Assembly (NCBI RefSeq): GCF_026162425.1
Contig: NZ_JAOBQJ010000001.1
Location: 496,001 to 560,000, forward strand
DNA from: Flexivirga meconopsidis
GTDB taxonomy: Bacteria; Actinomycetota; Actinomycetes; Actinomycetales; Dermatophilaceae
DNA: 64,000 bases
Reading direction: 5' to 3'
Part shown: in pieces, positions 1 through 9,108 of the stretch
Position numbering within the stretch: position 1 is the stretch's first letter
Layout of the letters: each line of letters begins with the position of its first letter
Position numbers and translations under genes: made by a program
The notes under the pieces: generated by a model
Told to the model about the DNA's origin: nothing
The model's database searches: none
What the model saw: only the letters and a program-made list of their open reading frames with translations

Positions 1-1646
1 CACGTCCCGTCCGCGCCCCGCGCGGTACGACGCTGAGCGCGAAGTCATGGGCGACCGAGGCCCCCATGCGGATGCTGATGAACAATCTCGACCCCGAGGT
101 CGCCGAGCGCCCCGACGACCTGGTCGTCTACGGCGGCACCGGGCGTGCTGCCCGCGACTGGCGGTCCTTCGACGCGATCGTCCGCACGTTGCAGGGGATG
201 GAGGCCGACGAGACACTGCTGGTGCAGTCCGGTCGGCCGGTCGGCGTCATGCAGACCCACGAGTGGGCGCCGCGCGTGCTGATCGCCAACTCCAACCTGG
301 TGCCGGACTGGGCGAACTGGCCGGAGTTCCGCCGGCTGGAGCAGCAGGGCCTGACGATGTACGGCCAGATGACCGCCGGGTCCTGGATCTACATCGGCAC
401 CCAGGGCATCGTGCAGGGCACCTATGAGACGTTCGCCGCGGTCGCCGAGAAGCGCTTCGGCGGCTCCCTCGCCGGCACCCTGACGCTCACCGCGGGCTGT
501 GGTGGCATGGGTGGTGCCCAACCGCTCGCGGTGACCCTCAACGACGGCGCCTGCCTCATCGTCGACGTCGACGAGGCACGCCTGCGTCGCCGGGTCGAGC
601 ATCGCTATCTCGACGAGGTCGCCGACTCGCTCGATGACGCCATCGACAAGGCCGTGACCGCCAAGAACGAGCGCCGCGCGTGGTCGGTCGGGGTCGTCGG
701 CAACGCCGCCGAGATCTTCCCTGAGCTGCTGCGCCGTGGGGTGCCGATCGACATCGTCACCGACCAGACCAGCGCGCACGACCCGCTTTCCTATCTGCCG
801 GAAGGCATTTCGGTTGGCGACTGGCATGACTACGCCGACAAGAAGCCCGAGGAGTTCACTGATCGGGCCCGGGCTTCGATGGCCAAGCACGTCGAGGCCA
901 TGGTCGACTTCAAGGACGCTGGCGCCGAGGTCTTCGACTACGGCAACTCGATCCGCGACGAGGCGCGCCTCGGTGGCTACGACCGGGCGTTCGACTTCCC
1001 GGGGTTCGTGCCGGCATACATCCGACCGCTGTTCTGCGAGGGCAAGGGCCCGTTCCGCTGGGCGGCGCTCTCGGGTGACCCCAAGGACATTCACGCGACC
1101 GACGAGGCCGTGATGAAGCTCTTCCCCGACAACGACCGTCTGCAGAAGTGGATGCGCGGCGCCCGCGAGAAGATCGCCTTCCAGGGGCTCCCGGCCCGCA
1201 TCTGCTGGCTGGGCTACGGCGAGCGGGACAAGGCTGGACTGGCCTTCAACGATCTGGTCGCCCGCGGCGAGGTCAGTGCCCCGATCGTGATCGGCCGAGA
1301 CCACCTCGACTGTGGATCGGTCGCCTCGCCATACCGTGAAACCGAAGCGATGGCAGACGGATCCGACGCGATCGCAGACTGGCCGCTGCTCAACGCGCTG
1401 GTCAACACCAGCTCCGGCGCCAGCTGGGTGTCGATCCACCACGGCGGCGGCGTCGGGATCGGACGCTCCATCCATGCCGGTCAGGTGTCGCTCGCCGACG
1501 GCACCGACCTCGCAGCGCAGAAGCTCGCGCGGGTGCTCACCAACGACCCGGGGATGGGCGTGATCCGGCACGTCGACGCCGGATACGACCGCGCCGACGA
1601 GGTCGCGCAGCAGCGTGACGTGCGCGTGCCGATGCGCGAAGGCTGA
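1..1646 (+). CDS. hutU: Urocanate hydratase (urocanase), 5' end outside window
   Basis: Second step of histidine degradation: urocanate plus water gives 4-imidazolone-5-propionate, with NAD+ as a tightly bound electrophile, in the cytosol. The reading frame is open to the left edge: the bases before the first in-frame ATG (66) already encode the family's usual lead-in (RPVRAPRG... then [12 protein letters not shown]), so the gene starts upstream and 547 residues are visible. The urocanase signature [12 protein letters not shown] lies near 1179-1214, its Cys being the family's active-site cysteine, and [15 protein letters not shown] follows. Seven bases separate its stop from the next gene, so it heads a hut operon with the M20 amidohydrolase, hutF and hutI. 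Assignment is secure. Confidence 0.96.
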   Translation, partial: RPVRAPRGTTLSAKSWATEAPMRMLMNNLDPEVAERPDDLVVYGGTGRAARDWRSFDAIVRTLQGMEADETLLVQSGRPVGVMQTHEWAPRVLIANSNLVPDWANWPEFRRLEQQGLTMYGQMTAGSWIYIGTQGIVQGTYETFAAVAEKRFGGSLAGTLTLTAGCGGMGGAQPLAVTLNDGACLIVDVDEARLRRRVEHRYLDEVADSLDDAIDKAVTAKNERRAWSVGVVGNAAEIFPELLRRGVPIDIVTDQTSAHDPLSYLPEGISVGDWHDYADKKPEEFTDRARASMAKHVEAMVDFKDAGAEVFDYGNSIRDEARLGGYDRAFDFPGFVPAYIRPLFCEGKGPFRWAALSGDPKDIHATDEAVMKLFPDNDRLQKWMRGAREKIAFQGLPARICWLGYGERDKAGLAFNDLVARGEVSAPIVIGRDHLDCGSVASPYRETEAMADGSDAIADWPLLNALVNTSSGASWVSIHHGGGVGIGRSIHAGQVSLADGTDLAAQKLARVLTNDPGMGVIRHVDAGYDRADEVAQQRDVRVPMREG

Positions 1647-1653
1647 CCGGGCC

Positions 1654-2856
1654 GTGAGCAGCGAATTCGACCGGATGTGGGGCGCACTCGACCCCGTCGG
1701 TCGGGTCGGCAACGGCGGCTACCGCCGCTTCGCCTGGACCGCCGAGGACCACACCCTGCGGGAGTGGTTCGCAGGCGAGTGCGCGGCACGCGGCCTCGAC
1801 CTGGTCGAGGACCGGATGGGCAACCAGTGGGCGTGGTGGGGCGACCCCGACGCCGAGGGGCGGGGCTTGGCGATCGGCTCCCACCTCGACTCGGTCCCGG
1901 ACGGCGGCGCCTATGACGGCCCGCTCGGCGTGGTTTCCTCGCTCGCAGCGGTGGATGCGTTGCGGGACAGCGGCTTTCGGCCGGCGCGGCCGATCGCCGT
2001 CGTCAACTTCGGCGATGAGGAGGGCGCCCGCTTCGGGGTGGCCTGCGCCGGCTCGCGGGTGATCACCGGCGCGATGACCGCGGACCGGGCCCTGTCGCTG
2101 ACCGATGCCGACGGCATCTCGATGGCGCAAGCACTGCGCGCGGCCGGCCGGGAGCCGTCGCGGATCGGCCGAGACGACGAAACCCTGCGTCGGGTGGGCA
2201 GTTTCGTCGAGCTGCACGTCGAGCAGGGCCGGGTCCTCGCCGACCTGGACCCGGCCACGTCGGCAGTCGCGGTCGGCACCGACATCTGGCCGCACGGCCG
2301 GTGGCGGATCGACCTGCCAGGGGTCGCCAACCACGCCGGGACGACGGCGCTGGCCGATCGCAGCGACGCCATGCTGTCCGCCGCGCAGGTGGTGCTCGGC
2401 GCGCGTGCCGCCGCCACCGCGAACGGCTGCGTCGCGACGACCGGCAAGCTGCAGGTCGAACCCGGCGGCGTCAACGCCATCCCGTCCCACGTGCGGGTGT
2501 GGCTGGATGCGCGTGGCGCCGACGAAGCCGCCGTCCGGGCAACCGTCGACGCCGTGCGCCGCGAGGCGGAGCGCTTGGGTGGCACCCTGACCGAGGAGTC
2601 CTGGACCGGCACCACCCGCTTCGACGGCGACCTGGCGCTCCGGCTGCGCGACGCCCTCGACCCGCAGACGCCGATGCTCGGCACCGGTGCCGGTCACGAC
2701 GCCGGGGTGCTTGCCACCGCCGGCATCCCGAGCGCGATGCTCTTCGTGCGCAACCCGACCGGGGTGTCCCACTCGCCCGAGGAGTTCGCCGAGCGAGACG
2801 ACTGCCTGCGCGGCGTCGACGCGCTCACCACCGTCGTGCGAGAGTTGACGTCGTGA
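1654..2856 (+). CDS. M20-family Zn amidohydrolase (allantoate amidohydrolase/N-carbamoylase type) in hut operon
   Basis: About 400 residues, usual length for the allantoate amidohydrolase/N-carbamoyl-amino-acid hydrolase branch of peptidase family M20. Visible are the metal-binding GSHLDSVPDGG (near residue 75), NFGDEEGARFG (near 117) with the general-base Glu, the ELHVEQG ligand segment, the dimerisation-domain motif GVANHAGTT, and AGHDAGVLA and GVSHSPEEF near the C-terminus. GTG at 1654 is chosen over an upstream GTG at 1615 because the latter overlaps hutU. The family hydrolyses linear amide or ureido groups. Its place between hutU and hutF, with no HutG-type deformylase visible, suggests it removes formyl (or formimino) from the glutamate intermediate. 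That role is inference; the fold is certain. Confidence 0.85.
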   Translation: MSSEFDRMWGALDPVGRVGNGGYRRFAWTAEDHTLREWFAGECAARGLDLVEDRMGNQWAWWGDPDAEGRGLAIGSHLDSVPDGGAYDGPLGVVSSLAAVDALRDSGFRPARPIAVVNFGDEEGARFGVACAGSRVITGAMTADRALSLTDADGISMAQALRAAGREPSRIGRDDETLRRVGSFVELHVEQGRVLADLDPATSAVAVGTDIWPHGRWRIDLPGVANHAGTTALADRSDAMLSAAQVVLGARAAATANGCVATTGKLQVEPGGVNAIPSHVRVWLDARGADEAAVRATVDAVRREAERLGGTLTEESWTGTTRFDGDLALRLRDALDPQTPMLGTGAGHDAGVLATAGIPSAMLFVRNPTGVSHSPEEFAERDDCLRGVDALTTVVRELTS

Positions 2857-4181
2857 CGTCATACTGGGCCGAATATGCCCTTCTGCCAGATGGTTTGGCG
2901 CGCAACGTCCGGTTCGAGATCGAGGATGGCTTCTTCCGGTCAGTGACGCCGGACTCACCGCAGGGCGACGCGCACCGGCTTGCCGGAGTCGTGCTGCCGG
3001 GCTTCGCCAACTGCCACAGCCATGCGTTCCACCGGGCGCTGCGCGGCCGCACCCACGCCGGCGGTGGCACGTTCTGGACGTGGCGCACAGTCATGTATGA
3101 CGCTGCGCAACGCCTGGACCCCGACAACTACCTGGCTCTCGCCCGAGCGACCTACGCGGAGATGGCGCTCGCCGGGATCACCTCGGTCGGCGAATTCCAT
3201 TACGTGCACCACAATCCCGACGGGACGCCATATGACGACTCGAACGCGATGGGCGTCGCGCTGCAGCAGGCGGCTCGGGACGCGGGAGTGCGGCTGACCC
3301 TGCTCGACACTTGCTATCTGGCCGGCGGGCTCACCGGCGGCGGGCATCTCCCGCTCGCGCCGGAACAGCGGCGCTTCGGCGACCACGACGTGTCACGCTG
3401 GGCGCAGCGGGTCTCGTCGTTGCGGGAGGACGACGGCAGCCGCGTCGGCACTGCAGTCCACTCGGTGCGTGCCGTGCCGCGGCCGCAACTCGAGGAGTTT
3501 GCCCAGCACTCCCGTTTCGGTCAGCACCGGCCGATCCGGCACGCGCATGTGTCGGAGCAACCGGCGGAAAACGAAGCATGCCAAGCGTTCTACGGCCGGT
3601 CGCCCACCGAGCTGCTGGCTGAGGCCGGGCTGCTCGACCACGGCTTCACCGCGGTGCACGCGACCCACCTGACCGACCGCGACGTGCGGCTGCTCGGCAC
3701 CGCCCGCAGCACCGCGTGCTTCTGTCCGACCACCGAGCGCGACCTCGCCGACGGTCTCGGGCCCAGCCGCGAGCTGCTCGACGGCGGCGCCGCCCTCAGC
3801 CTCGGCTCCGACCAGCACGCGGTCATCGACCCGTTCGAGGAGATCCGCGATCTGGAGTCGCACGAGCGGGTGCGCACGCACGTCCGCGGCCGGATCAGCA
3901 CCGACCAGCTGCTGACGGCCGCGACGGCCCACCACACGATCGGCTGGGACGACGCCGGCACCCTTCGCCCAGACGCCCGCGCCGACCTGGTCGCGATCTC
4001 TCTCACCTCAGCCCGACTTGCAGGAGTGCCACCGCAATTCGTCGTCACCGCCGCCACCGCGGCTGACGTGACCGACGTGATCCGCGACGGCGAGATCATC
4101 GTCGCCGACGGGCGGCACCGACTCGGCGACGTGGGCGCCCTGCTGACCGACGCGATCGACAACCTCTGGAGACCCCGATGA
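2853..4181 (+). CDS. hutF: Formimidoylglutamate deiminase
   Basis: Amidohydrolase-superfamily deiminase converting N-formimino-L-glutamate to N-formyl-L-glutamate plus ammonia in the five-step histidine route. Start is GTG 2853, which overlaps the stop of the preceding gene (GTGA); the frame remains open far upstream but that part is antisense-like filler. The product is 442 residues, as expected for HutF. The metal-binding HxH motif is in [16 protein letters not shown] near residue 50, HVSEQPAEN holds a later His and Glu, AVHATHLTD another His, and [17 protein letters not shown] carries the catalytic-site Asp. Tight coupling to the upstream M20 gene implies stoichiometric expression. Its own stop overlaps the first codon of a 21-codon mini-ORF repeat before hutI. 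Confidence 0.93.
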   Translation: MTSYWAEYALLPDGLARNVRFEIEDGFFRSVTPDSPQGDAHRLAGVVLPGFANCHSHAFHRALRGRTHAGGGTFWTWRTVMYDAAQRLDPDNYLALARATYAEMALAGITSVGEFHYVHHNPDGTPYDDSNAMGVALQQAARDAGVRLTLLDTCYLAGGLTGGGHLPLAPEQRRFGDHDVSRWAQRVSSLREDDGSRVGTAVHSVRAVPRPQLEEFAQHSRFGQHRPIRHAHVSEQPAENEACQAFYGRSPTELLAEAGLLDHGFTAVHATHLTDRDVRLLGTARSTACFCPTTERDLADGLGPSRELLDGGAALSLGSDQHAVIDPFEEIRDLESHERVRTHVRGRISTDQLLTAATAHHTIGWDDAGTLRPDARADLVAISLTSARLAGVPPQFVVTAATAADVTDVIRDGEIIVADGRHRLGDVGALLTDAIDNLWRPR

Positions 4182-4243
4182 ACACCACCCCACGAAGTTC
4201 TACGCTCGTGCCTCGCTCCGATACTTCGCGGGGGCCCCGATGA
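4178..4243 (+). repeat. Palindromic mini-ORF repeat at the hutF-hutI junction
   Basis: A 62-bp insert separates two copies of CCCCGATGAxCACCACC. The first contains the hutF stop (4179-4181), the second the hutI start (4240). Read in frame from 4178 it is a 21-codon ORF ([20 protein letters not shown] then R) whose stop TGA (4241-4243) overlaps the hutI ATG. Arms CCCCACGAAGT (4188-4198) and ACTTCGCGGGG (4223-4233) pair with one mismatch around a 24-nt loop. The same family occurs in tandem at 50226-50347. Removing the unit would restore a simple ATGA hutF/hutI overlap, so I read it as an insertion that preserves translational coupling. Confidence 0.8.
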
Positions 4244-5421
4244 GCACCACCCTCGTCACCGGCATCGCCGAACTCGTCACCAACGACCCGGCCCACCCCG
4301 ACGGCGACGGGTCTCCACTTGGGGTGATCGAGCACGCAGCCGTCGTCACCGAGGGTGAGCGCATCGCCTGGGTCGGACGCGCGCAGGACGCTCCGGACGC
4401 CGACGAGCGGCACGACCTCGAGGGCCGCGCGCTGATCCCGGCCTTCGTCGACAGTCACAGCCATCTCGTCTTCGCCGGCGACCGGTCTGCCGAGTTCGCG
4501 GCCCGCATGACCGGCACACCGTATGACGGGGGTGGCATCGCCGTGTCCATGGAGGCGACGCGAGCTGCCTCGGACGAGGAACTGCGGGCACTCGTCGCGC
4601 GCCGCGTCGAGGAGATGCGCGCGCAGGGCACGGGTGTCGTCGAGATCAAGAGCGGTTACGGACTGAGCGTCGCCGACGAAGCGCGCGCACTGCGCATCGC
4701 CCGCGAATTCACCGAGGAGACAACGTTTCTCGGTGCGCACGTCGTGCCTCCTGAATTCCGGGGCGATGAGGCGTCCCGGGCGTCATACGTCGAGCTGGTG
4801 TGCGGGGAAATGTTGCGGACCTGCGCGCCCCACGCGCGCTGGATCGATGTCTTTTGCGAGCCGCATAGCGAGTTTGCGTTCACCGCAGACGAATCCGAGC
4901 AGATCCTCACCGCGGGCAAGGAAGCCGGACTGAAGGTGCGGGTGCACGGCAACCAGCTCGGCCCAGGTCCCGGCGTGCAGCTGGCCGTCCGTCTCGGTGC
5001 GGCCAGTGTCGACCATTGCACCTTTCTGTCCGACGAAGACATTGACGCACTCGCCGAGTCATCAACCGTGGCAACTCTTTTGCCCGGTGTGGAATTCTCG
5101 ACCAGGTCGCCCTACCCCAACGCGCGCCGGTTGCTCGACGCCGGGGTGACGCTCGCCCTCGCGAGCGACTGCAACCCCGGCACCTGCTACTCCAGCTCGA
5201 TCCCGTTCGCGATCGCGGTCGCGGTGCGGGACATGGGAATGTCACCAGCGCAGGCGCTGCACGCGGCGACAGCGGGCGCGGCCCGAGCCTTGCGGCGGGA
5301 CGATATCGGCGTGCTGCGGCCAGGCGCCCGAGCCGACCTCACCGTGCTGGACGCTCCCTCCTATCTGCACCTGGCCTATCGCCCGGGTGTGCCGATCGCC
5401 CGCCGAATCAGCTTGCGCTAG
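4240..5421 (+). CDS. hutI: Imidazolonepropionase
   Basis: Amidohydrolase that opens 4-imidazolone-5-propionate to N-formimino-L-glutamate, third step of histidine breakdown. 393 residues, standard length. [18 protein letters not shown] near residue 68 gives the HxH metal site and the substrate-binding [10 protein letters not shown] and [10 protein letters not shown] hold the further His ligands; [15 protein letters not shown] carries the catalytic Asp. The ATG at 4240 is fused to the stop of the preceding 21-codon repeat ORF, so translation is probably coupled to hutF through it. The stop (TAG 5419-5421) shares CTAG with the stop of the convergent corA, leaving no terminator space between them. 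Confidence 0.95.
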   Translation: MSTTLVTGIAELVTNDPAHPDGDGSPLGVIEHAAVVTEGERIAWVGRAQDAPDADERHDLEGRALIPAFVDSHSHLVFAGDRSAEFAARMTGTPYDGGGIAVSMEATRAASDEELRALVARRVEEMRAQGTGVVEIKSGYGLSVADEARALRIAREFTEETTFLGAHVVPPEFRGDEASRASYVELVCGEMLRTCAPHARWIDVFCEPHSEFAFTADESEQILTAGKEAGLKVRVHGNQLGPGPGVQLAVRLGAASVDHCTFLSDEDIDALAESSTVATLLPGVEFSTRSPYPNARRLLDAGVTLALASDCNPGTCYSSSIPFAIAVAVRDMGMSPAQALHAATAGAARALRRDDIGVLRPGARADLTVLDAPSYLHLAYRPGVPIARRISLR

Positions 5422-6395
5422 AGCCAGTCTCGGCGCTTGAAGGAGACGAAGAGCGCTCCCGAGATGACGATGATCAGCGTGATGCTGAGTAGGAAGCCCC
5501 ACTCCTTCGAGAAGCCCGGGTAGGGGACGTTCTGACCGTAGAAGCCGGTGATCGCGGTCGGCACCGCGATGATCGCCGCCCACGAGGTGAGCTTCTTCAT
5601 GATGTTGTTGAGCGCTGCGTCGCCGAGCGCCAGGTTGGTGTCCTGGATCGACTCGACGGTGTCACGCAGCGAGTCCGACCACTCGGCGACCCGCATCGTG
5701 TGGTCGTAGAGGTCCTCGTAGTAGGGGGTCAACGCTTGCTCCCCAGGGGTGGTCGTCACCTTACGCAACACCGCGCCGACGACCTCGCGCATCGGCAGCA
5801 CGACGCGACGCAGCCGCCCGACGTCCTTGTGCAGCAGGAACGCCTTGCGCGCGACGTCCTTGCCGGCATGGTTTTCGTCGAACAGCCCGCTCTCCAGCGC
5901 ATCGACTTGGTCATCGATCTGCGAAATGGCGTCGAAGTAGCCGTCAACGATCGCGTCCAGCATCCCGTGCAGAAGACCTTTTGGCCCCAATGCCATGAGG
6001 TCCGAGTCGTCTTCAAGGTTTTGCACCACGTCCTCGGCCGGGAACGCGCCGCCCAGTCGCACGGTGACCAGACCGTGCGGCAGCAGAATCATCGAGATGC
6101 GGTGCACCTGGTTGTCCTGCGCCATCCCGCTCACGGTGAACGCAGTGATGAAGAAGTAGGACTTGAAACGGACCGCTTTGGGACGCTCGTTGCGGGTCAG
6201 TGCGTCCTCGACCGTGTGGGGGTCCAGGCCGATCTCGTCGGCGAGTTTGCGCAGGTCGTCACCTTGCGGATCGAGCAGGTCGACCCACGTGCAGGCGTCC
6301 GGCTGCTGGAGGAGTTCACCGACCTGGTCGAGCGGGACGTCGGTCTCGGCGGGACTGCCCTTGCGCCATACCCTCGTGCAGACCTGGCAGGTCAC
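5418..6395 (-). CDS. corA: CorA-family divalent cation (Mg2+) transporter
   Basis: Inner-membrane channel for Mg2+ or related cations. GTG at 6395 is chosen because it gives the normal 325 residues and overlaps the stop of the upstream lipoprotein gene (GTGA); a longer open frame to 6536 is low-complexity and unlikely. A soluble N-terminal funnel with a long helix ([20 protein letters not shown], about residues 145-165) precedes two C-terminal membrane helices. The pore-mouth motif normally YGMN reads [10 protein letters not shown] here, so Met of the GMN filter is replaced by Gln. Transport is supported by the overall architecture; cation preference cannot be told from sequence. Confidence 0.88.
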   Translation of the reverse strand: MTCQVCTRVWRKGSPAETDVPLDQVGELLQQPDACTWVDLLDPQGDDLRKLADEIGLDPHTVEDALTRNERPKAVRFKSYFFITAFTVSGMAQDNQVHRISMILLPHGLVTVRLGGAFPAEDVVQNLEDDSDLMALGPKGLLHGMLDAIVDGYFDAISQIDDQVDALESGLFDENHAGKDVARKAFLLHKDVGRLRRVVLPMREVVGAVLRKVTTTPGEQALTPYYEDLYDHTMRVAEWSDSLRDTVESIQDTNLALGDAALNNIMKKLTSWAAIIAVPTAITGFYGQNVPYPGFSKEWGFLLSITLIIVISGALFVSFKRRDWL

Positions 6396-6703
6396 CAGCC
6401 GTCCTTGGCGATGTTGTAACGGACGGTGTTGCCGTCCACCTGGTTGACCTTCACGGTGACCTTGCGCTCGGTGCCGGCCATGTCCACGGTGCAGGTCGTC
6501 GTGGCGTTGACCTTGGCCTTCAGGTCGTCCTTGCACTTGACGTCGCCGACCTTTTGCCCGGGCGACACCGCGACGACCTTTTCCTTCACCTGGGACTGCA
6601 GATCGCCCTTCTTCACCACGCGGTCACCGCAGCCGGCGACGACGGTGACCATGACGGCGCCGGCCGCAATGCCCGCGGCCGTGCGACGCATCCCCTGCTT
6701 CAT
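6392..6703 (-). CDS. DUF4333-type lipoprotein
   Basis: 103 residues. A basic N-terminus (MKQGMRRTAAG), a hydrophobic stretch and the lipobox VVAGC give a lipoprotein signal with the acylated Cys near residue 25. The mature part is a small beta-rich domain with two cysteines (DVKC...TTCTVD) and ERKVTVKVNQVDGNTVRY, the pattern of DUF4333 proteins found on actinobacterial cell surfaces; no biochemical function is known to me for the family. The stop overlaps the corA start by four bases, so the two are translationally coupled and the lipoprotein may be co-expressed with the transporter. Confidence 0.75.
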   Translation of the reverse strand: MKQGMRRTAAGIAAGAVMVTVVAGCGDRVVKKGDLQSQVKEKVVAVSPGQKVGDVKCKDDLKAKVNATTTCTVDMAGTERKVTVKVNQVDGNTVRYNIAKDGW

Positions 6704-6754
6704 CGTGCCTCCCGTGCGCTGGACTCCACGGGCGGCAGTTTACGTGGCCGGTGC

Positions 6755-8089
6755 TCAGACGTCGCCGAGCAGTTGCAGCGGACGCTCGACCGCATCGGCC
6801 ACGAAGCGCAGGAAACCGCCCGCGACACCGCCGTCGCAGACCCGGTGGTCGAAGCTCAGCCCCAGCTGTACGACCTTGCGGACAGTCAGCTCACCGTCGA
6901 CCACCCATGGCCGGTCGATGATCCGACCGACGCCGAGCATCGCGGCCTCCGGGTGGTTGATGATCGGGGTGCTGCCGTCGACCCCGAAAACGCCGTAGTT
7001 GTTCAACGTGAACGTCCCGCCGGTCAGATCCGCCGGCTTCAGCGTGCCCTCTCTGGCACCATCGACGAGTTCGCCCATCCGAGAAGCGAGTTCGCGGGTG
7101 GTGAGGCGGTTTGCGTTGGGTATGACGGGGACGACGAGACCCCGAGGCGAGTCGGCGGCGAACCCGAGGTTGACCGCGCCGTGCCGCACGATCTCCGCGC
7201 GTTCGGTGTCGACTGAGGAGTTGAGCTCCGGGAAACGGTGCAGACCGGCGACGCAGATGCGACCCAGCAGCGCGAGGATGCCGGCGCGTTCCAGACCGAT
7301 CGTCCGGCGTGCCTCGACCAGGCCGGTCGCGTCGGCGTCGACCCAGGTGGTCGCGTCCGGGATCTCGCGGCGGGACTGGCTGAGCTTGTCGGCGACGGCG
7401 CGGCGAATCCCGGTCAGCGGCACTCGCTCCTCCCCAGTCGTCGGTATGACGGGAGCCGCGACCGCGGCAGCCGCGGCGTTAGGCGCGGGTTTAGGCGCGG
7501 GTGCCGGCGCAGCTGCCGGCGCGGTCGCCCCATCCACGGCAGCCACGTCCAGGTCGGCCCGGCGGATCACGCCGCCCGGGCCGGGCTGGACGGACTGCAG
7601 GTCGATCCCGCGGTCGGCGGCAAGTTTGCGCACGATCGGCGAGATCACCTTCGGCGTGGCAGCCGCCACTGGCGGGTGGGTGGAGTGCATGGCGCGGGTG
7701 GCGCGGGCGGCCGCTCGTGCTGCGCGCCGGCCGCTGGAGGGTGCGGTGCGCTCGTGTGCGGTGCCGTAGCCGATCAGCACCGCGCCGGAACCCGACTCAT
7801 CGGCGGATGCGGCGTCGGGCTGCGCGTCGTCCGGGCCCGCGTCGGCGCCACCCTGCGTGACCGTGACCAGGGGCGAGCCGACCGCGACCACGTCGCCCTC
7901 GCAACCATGCCGGCGGCTGACCTTGCCGGCATACGGGCAGGGCACCTCGACAGTGGCCTTTGCCGTCTCGACCACGACCACGTGCTGGTCGACGACGACC
8001 TCGTCACCGTCGCCTACGAGCCATTCGACGACCTCGGCCTCGGTCAGGCCCTCGCCGAGATCGGGCAGGTTGAAAGTCTGCTCGGCCAT
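6755..8089 (-). CDS. bkdC: Dihydrolipoamide acyltransferase E2 of branched-chain 2-oxoacid dehydrogenase
   Basis: Core subunit that transfers acyl groups from lipoate to CoA. Start is ATG 8089, sharing its A with the E1-beta stop (TGATG); an open frame running up to 8944 is only the shadow of the E1-beta gene. Order over 444 residues: one lipoyl domain with the lipoylated Lys44 in VVVVETAKATVEV, an Ala/Pro-rich linker, a peripheral-subunit-binding domain (VRKLAADRGIDL near 140), a second Ala/Pro linker, and the catalytic domain ending in SFDHRVCDGG with the His/Asp pair. The single lipoyl domain and the bkd-type E1 partners favour branched-chain 2-oxoacids over pyruvate. No E3 gene is nearby, so dihydrolipoamide dehydrogenase must come from elsewhere. 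Confidence 0.93.
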   Translation of the reverse strand: MAEQTFNLPDLGEGLTEAEVVEWLVGDGDEVVVDQHVVVVETAKATVEVPCPYAGKVSRRHGCEGDVVAVGSPLVTVTQGGADAGPDDAQPDAASADESGSGAVLIGYGTAHERTAPSSGRRAARAAARATRAMHSTHPPVAAATPKVISPIVRKLAADRGIDLQSVQPGPGGVIRRADLDVAAVDGATAPAAAPAPAPKPAPNAAAAAVAAPVIPTTGEERVPLTGIRRAVADKLSQSRREIPDATTWVDADATGLVEARRTIGLERAGILALLGRICVAGLHRFPELNSSVDTERAEIVRHGAVNLGFAADSPRGLVVPVIPNANRLTTRELASRMGELVDGAREGTLKPADLTGGTFTLNNYGVFGVDGSTPIINHPEAAMLGVGRIIDRPWVVDGELTVRKVVQLGLSFDHRVCDGGVAGGFLRFVADAVERPLQLLGDV

Positions 8090-9108
8090 CAGAGCGCACC
8101 ACCGGCATACGTCAGGTCGGGTTGGTCGTCCCACTGCAGCCGGGCGATCGCATCGAGCACGCGCTCCACGCCGGGCAGGTGCACCTTCTCCAACATCGGT
8201 GCTGGATAAGGGATTTCGAGACCGCTGACGCGCAGCACCGGGGCGTGGAGCGAGTGGAAGCATCGCTCGCTCACCCGGGCCGCGACCTCTCCGGAGACTC
8301 CGGCGAAGCCCTGGGCCTCGGACACCACGATGCAGCGGCCGGTGCGCGCCACGGACTCCATTACGGTCTGATCGTCGAACGGCACGATCGTGCGCAGGTC
8401 GACTACCTCGACGCTCCAGCCCTCCTCCGCAGCAGCATCGGCCGCCTTGAGCGCCATCGGCACCGACGGGCCGTAGGTCACGAGCGTGACGTCGGTGCCC
8501 CTGCGCCGGACGACTGCCTTGCCGAAAGCCGGCTGCCGAGAGGGGAGTTCGACGTCCTGCTTGGACCAGTAGAGCGCCTTGGGCTCCATGAAGATCACTG
8601 GGTCCGGGTCGTCGATCGCCTCCCGCAAGAGGCTGTAGCCGTCCGCCGCGTCGGACGGGGTGACGACCTTGAGGCCCGGCGTGTGCGCGTAGTAGCCCTC
8701 GCTGGAGTCGCAGTGGTGCTCGACACCGCCGATGCCGCCGGCGTAGGGCACCCGGATGACCATCGGCAGCCCGACCCGGCCGGAGGTGCGGTTGCGCATC
8801 TTGGCGACATGCGAGGTGATCTGCTCGAACGCCGGATAGGCGAACGCGTCGAACTGCATCTCCACGACGGGACGAAAACCGGTGAGGCACATGCCGATTG
8901 CGAAGCCCACGATGCCGGCCTCGGCCAGCGGGGTGTCGAAGCAACGGTCCTCGCCGAAGTCGGCCGCGAGTCCGTCGGTGATGCGGAAGACACCGCCGAG
9001 CGTGCCGACGTCCTCGCCGAAGACGAGCACGTCGTCATCATCTCGCAGGCTGTCGCGGAGTGCGGTGTTGAGCGCGGCACCCATGGTGACCGGTCGTGCG
9101 GTGGTCAT
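8089..9108 (-). CDS. bkdB: 2-oxoacid dehydrogenase E1 beta subunit
   Basis: 339 residues, transketolase-type pyrimidine-binding half plus C-terminal domain. LVFGEDVGTLGGVFRITDGL near residue 27 contains the Glu that activates thiamine diphosphate, DTPLAEAGIVGFAIGM and HHCDSSEGYYAHTPGLKVV follow as in BkdB/PdhB proteins. With E1-alpha it forms the alpha2beta2 decarboxylase of the branched-chain 2-oxoacid dehydrogenase, which feeds branched acyl-CoA into energy metabolism and branched fatty-acid synthesis. It overlaps E1-alpha upstream by four bases (ATGA, 9105-9108) and E2 downstream by one, a fully coupled operon. Confidence 0.93.
   Translation of the reverse strand: MTTARPVTMGAALNTALRDSLRDDDDVLVFGEDVGTLGGVFRITDGLAADFGEDRCFDTPLAEAGIVGFAIGMCLTGFRPVVEMQFDAFAYPAFEQITSHVAKMRNRTSGRVGLPMVIRVPYAGGIGGVEHHCDSSEGYYAHTPGLKVVTPSDAADGYSLLREAIDDPDPVIFMEPKALYWSKQDVELPSRQPAFGKAVVRRRGTDVTLVTYGPSVPMALKAADAAAEEGWSVEVVDLRTIVPFDDQTVMESVARTGRCIVVSEAQGFAGVSGEVAARVSERCFHSLHAPVLRVSGLEIPYPAPMLEKVHLPGVERVLDAIARLQWDDQPDLTYAGGAL

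Noticed and set aside
45-2958. Long minus-strand open frames opposite hutU and the M20 gene (555 and 473 codons)
   Set aside because: They are antisense shadows caused by high GC: no domain is recognisable, composition is Arg/Gly/Val-rich, and the plus-strand genes carry full family motifs.
8090-8944. E2 acyltransferase frame extended 285 codons upstream
   Set aside because: The extension lies opposite no new domain and inside the E1-beta gene in another frame; the lipoyl domain starts at ATG 8089 with a TGATG junction.
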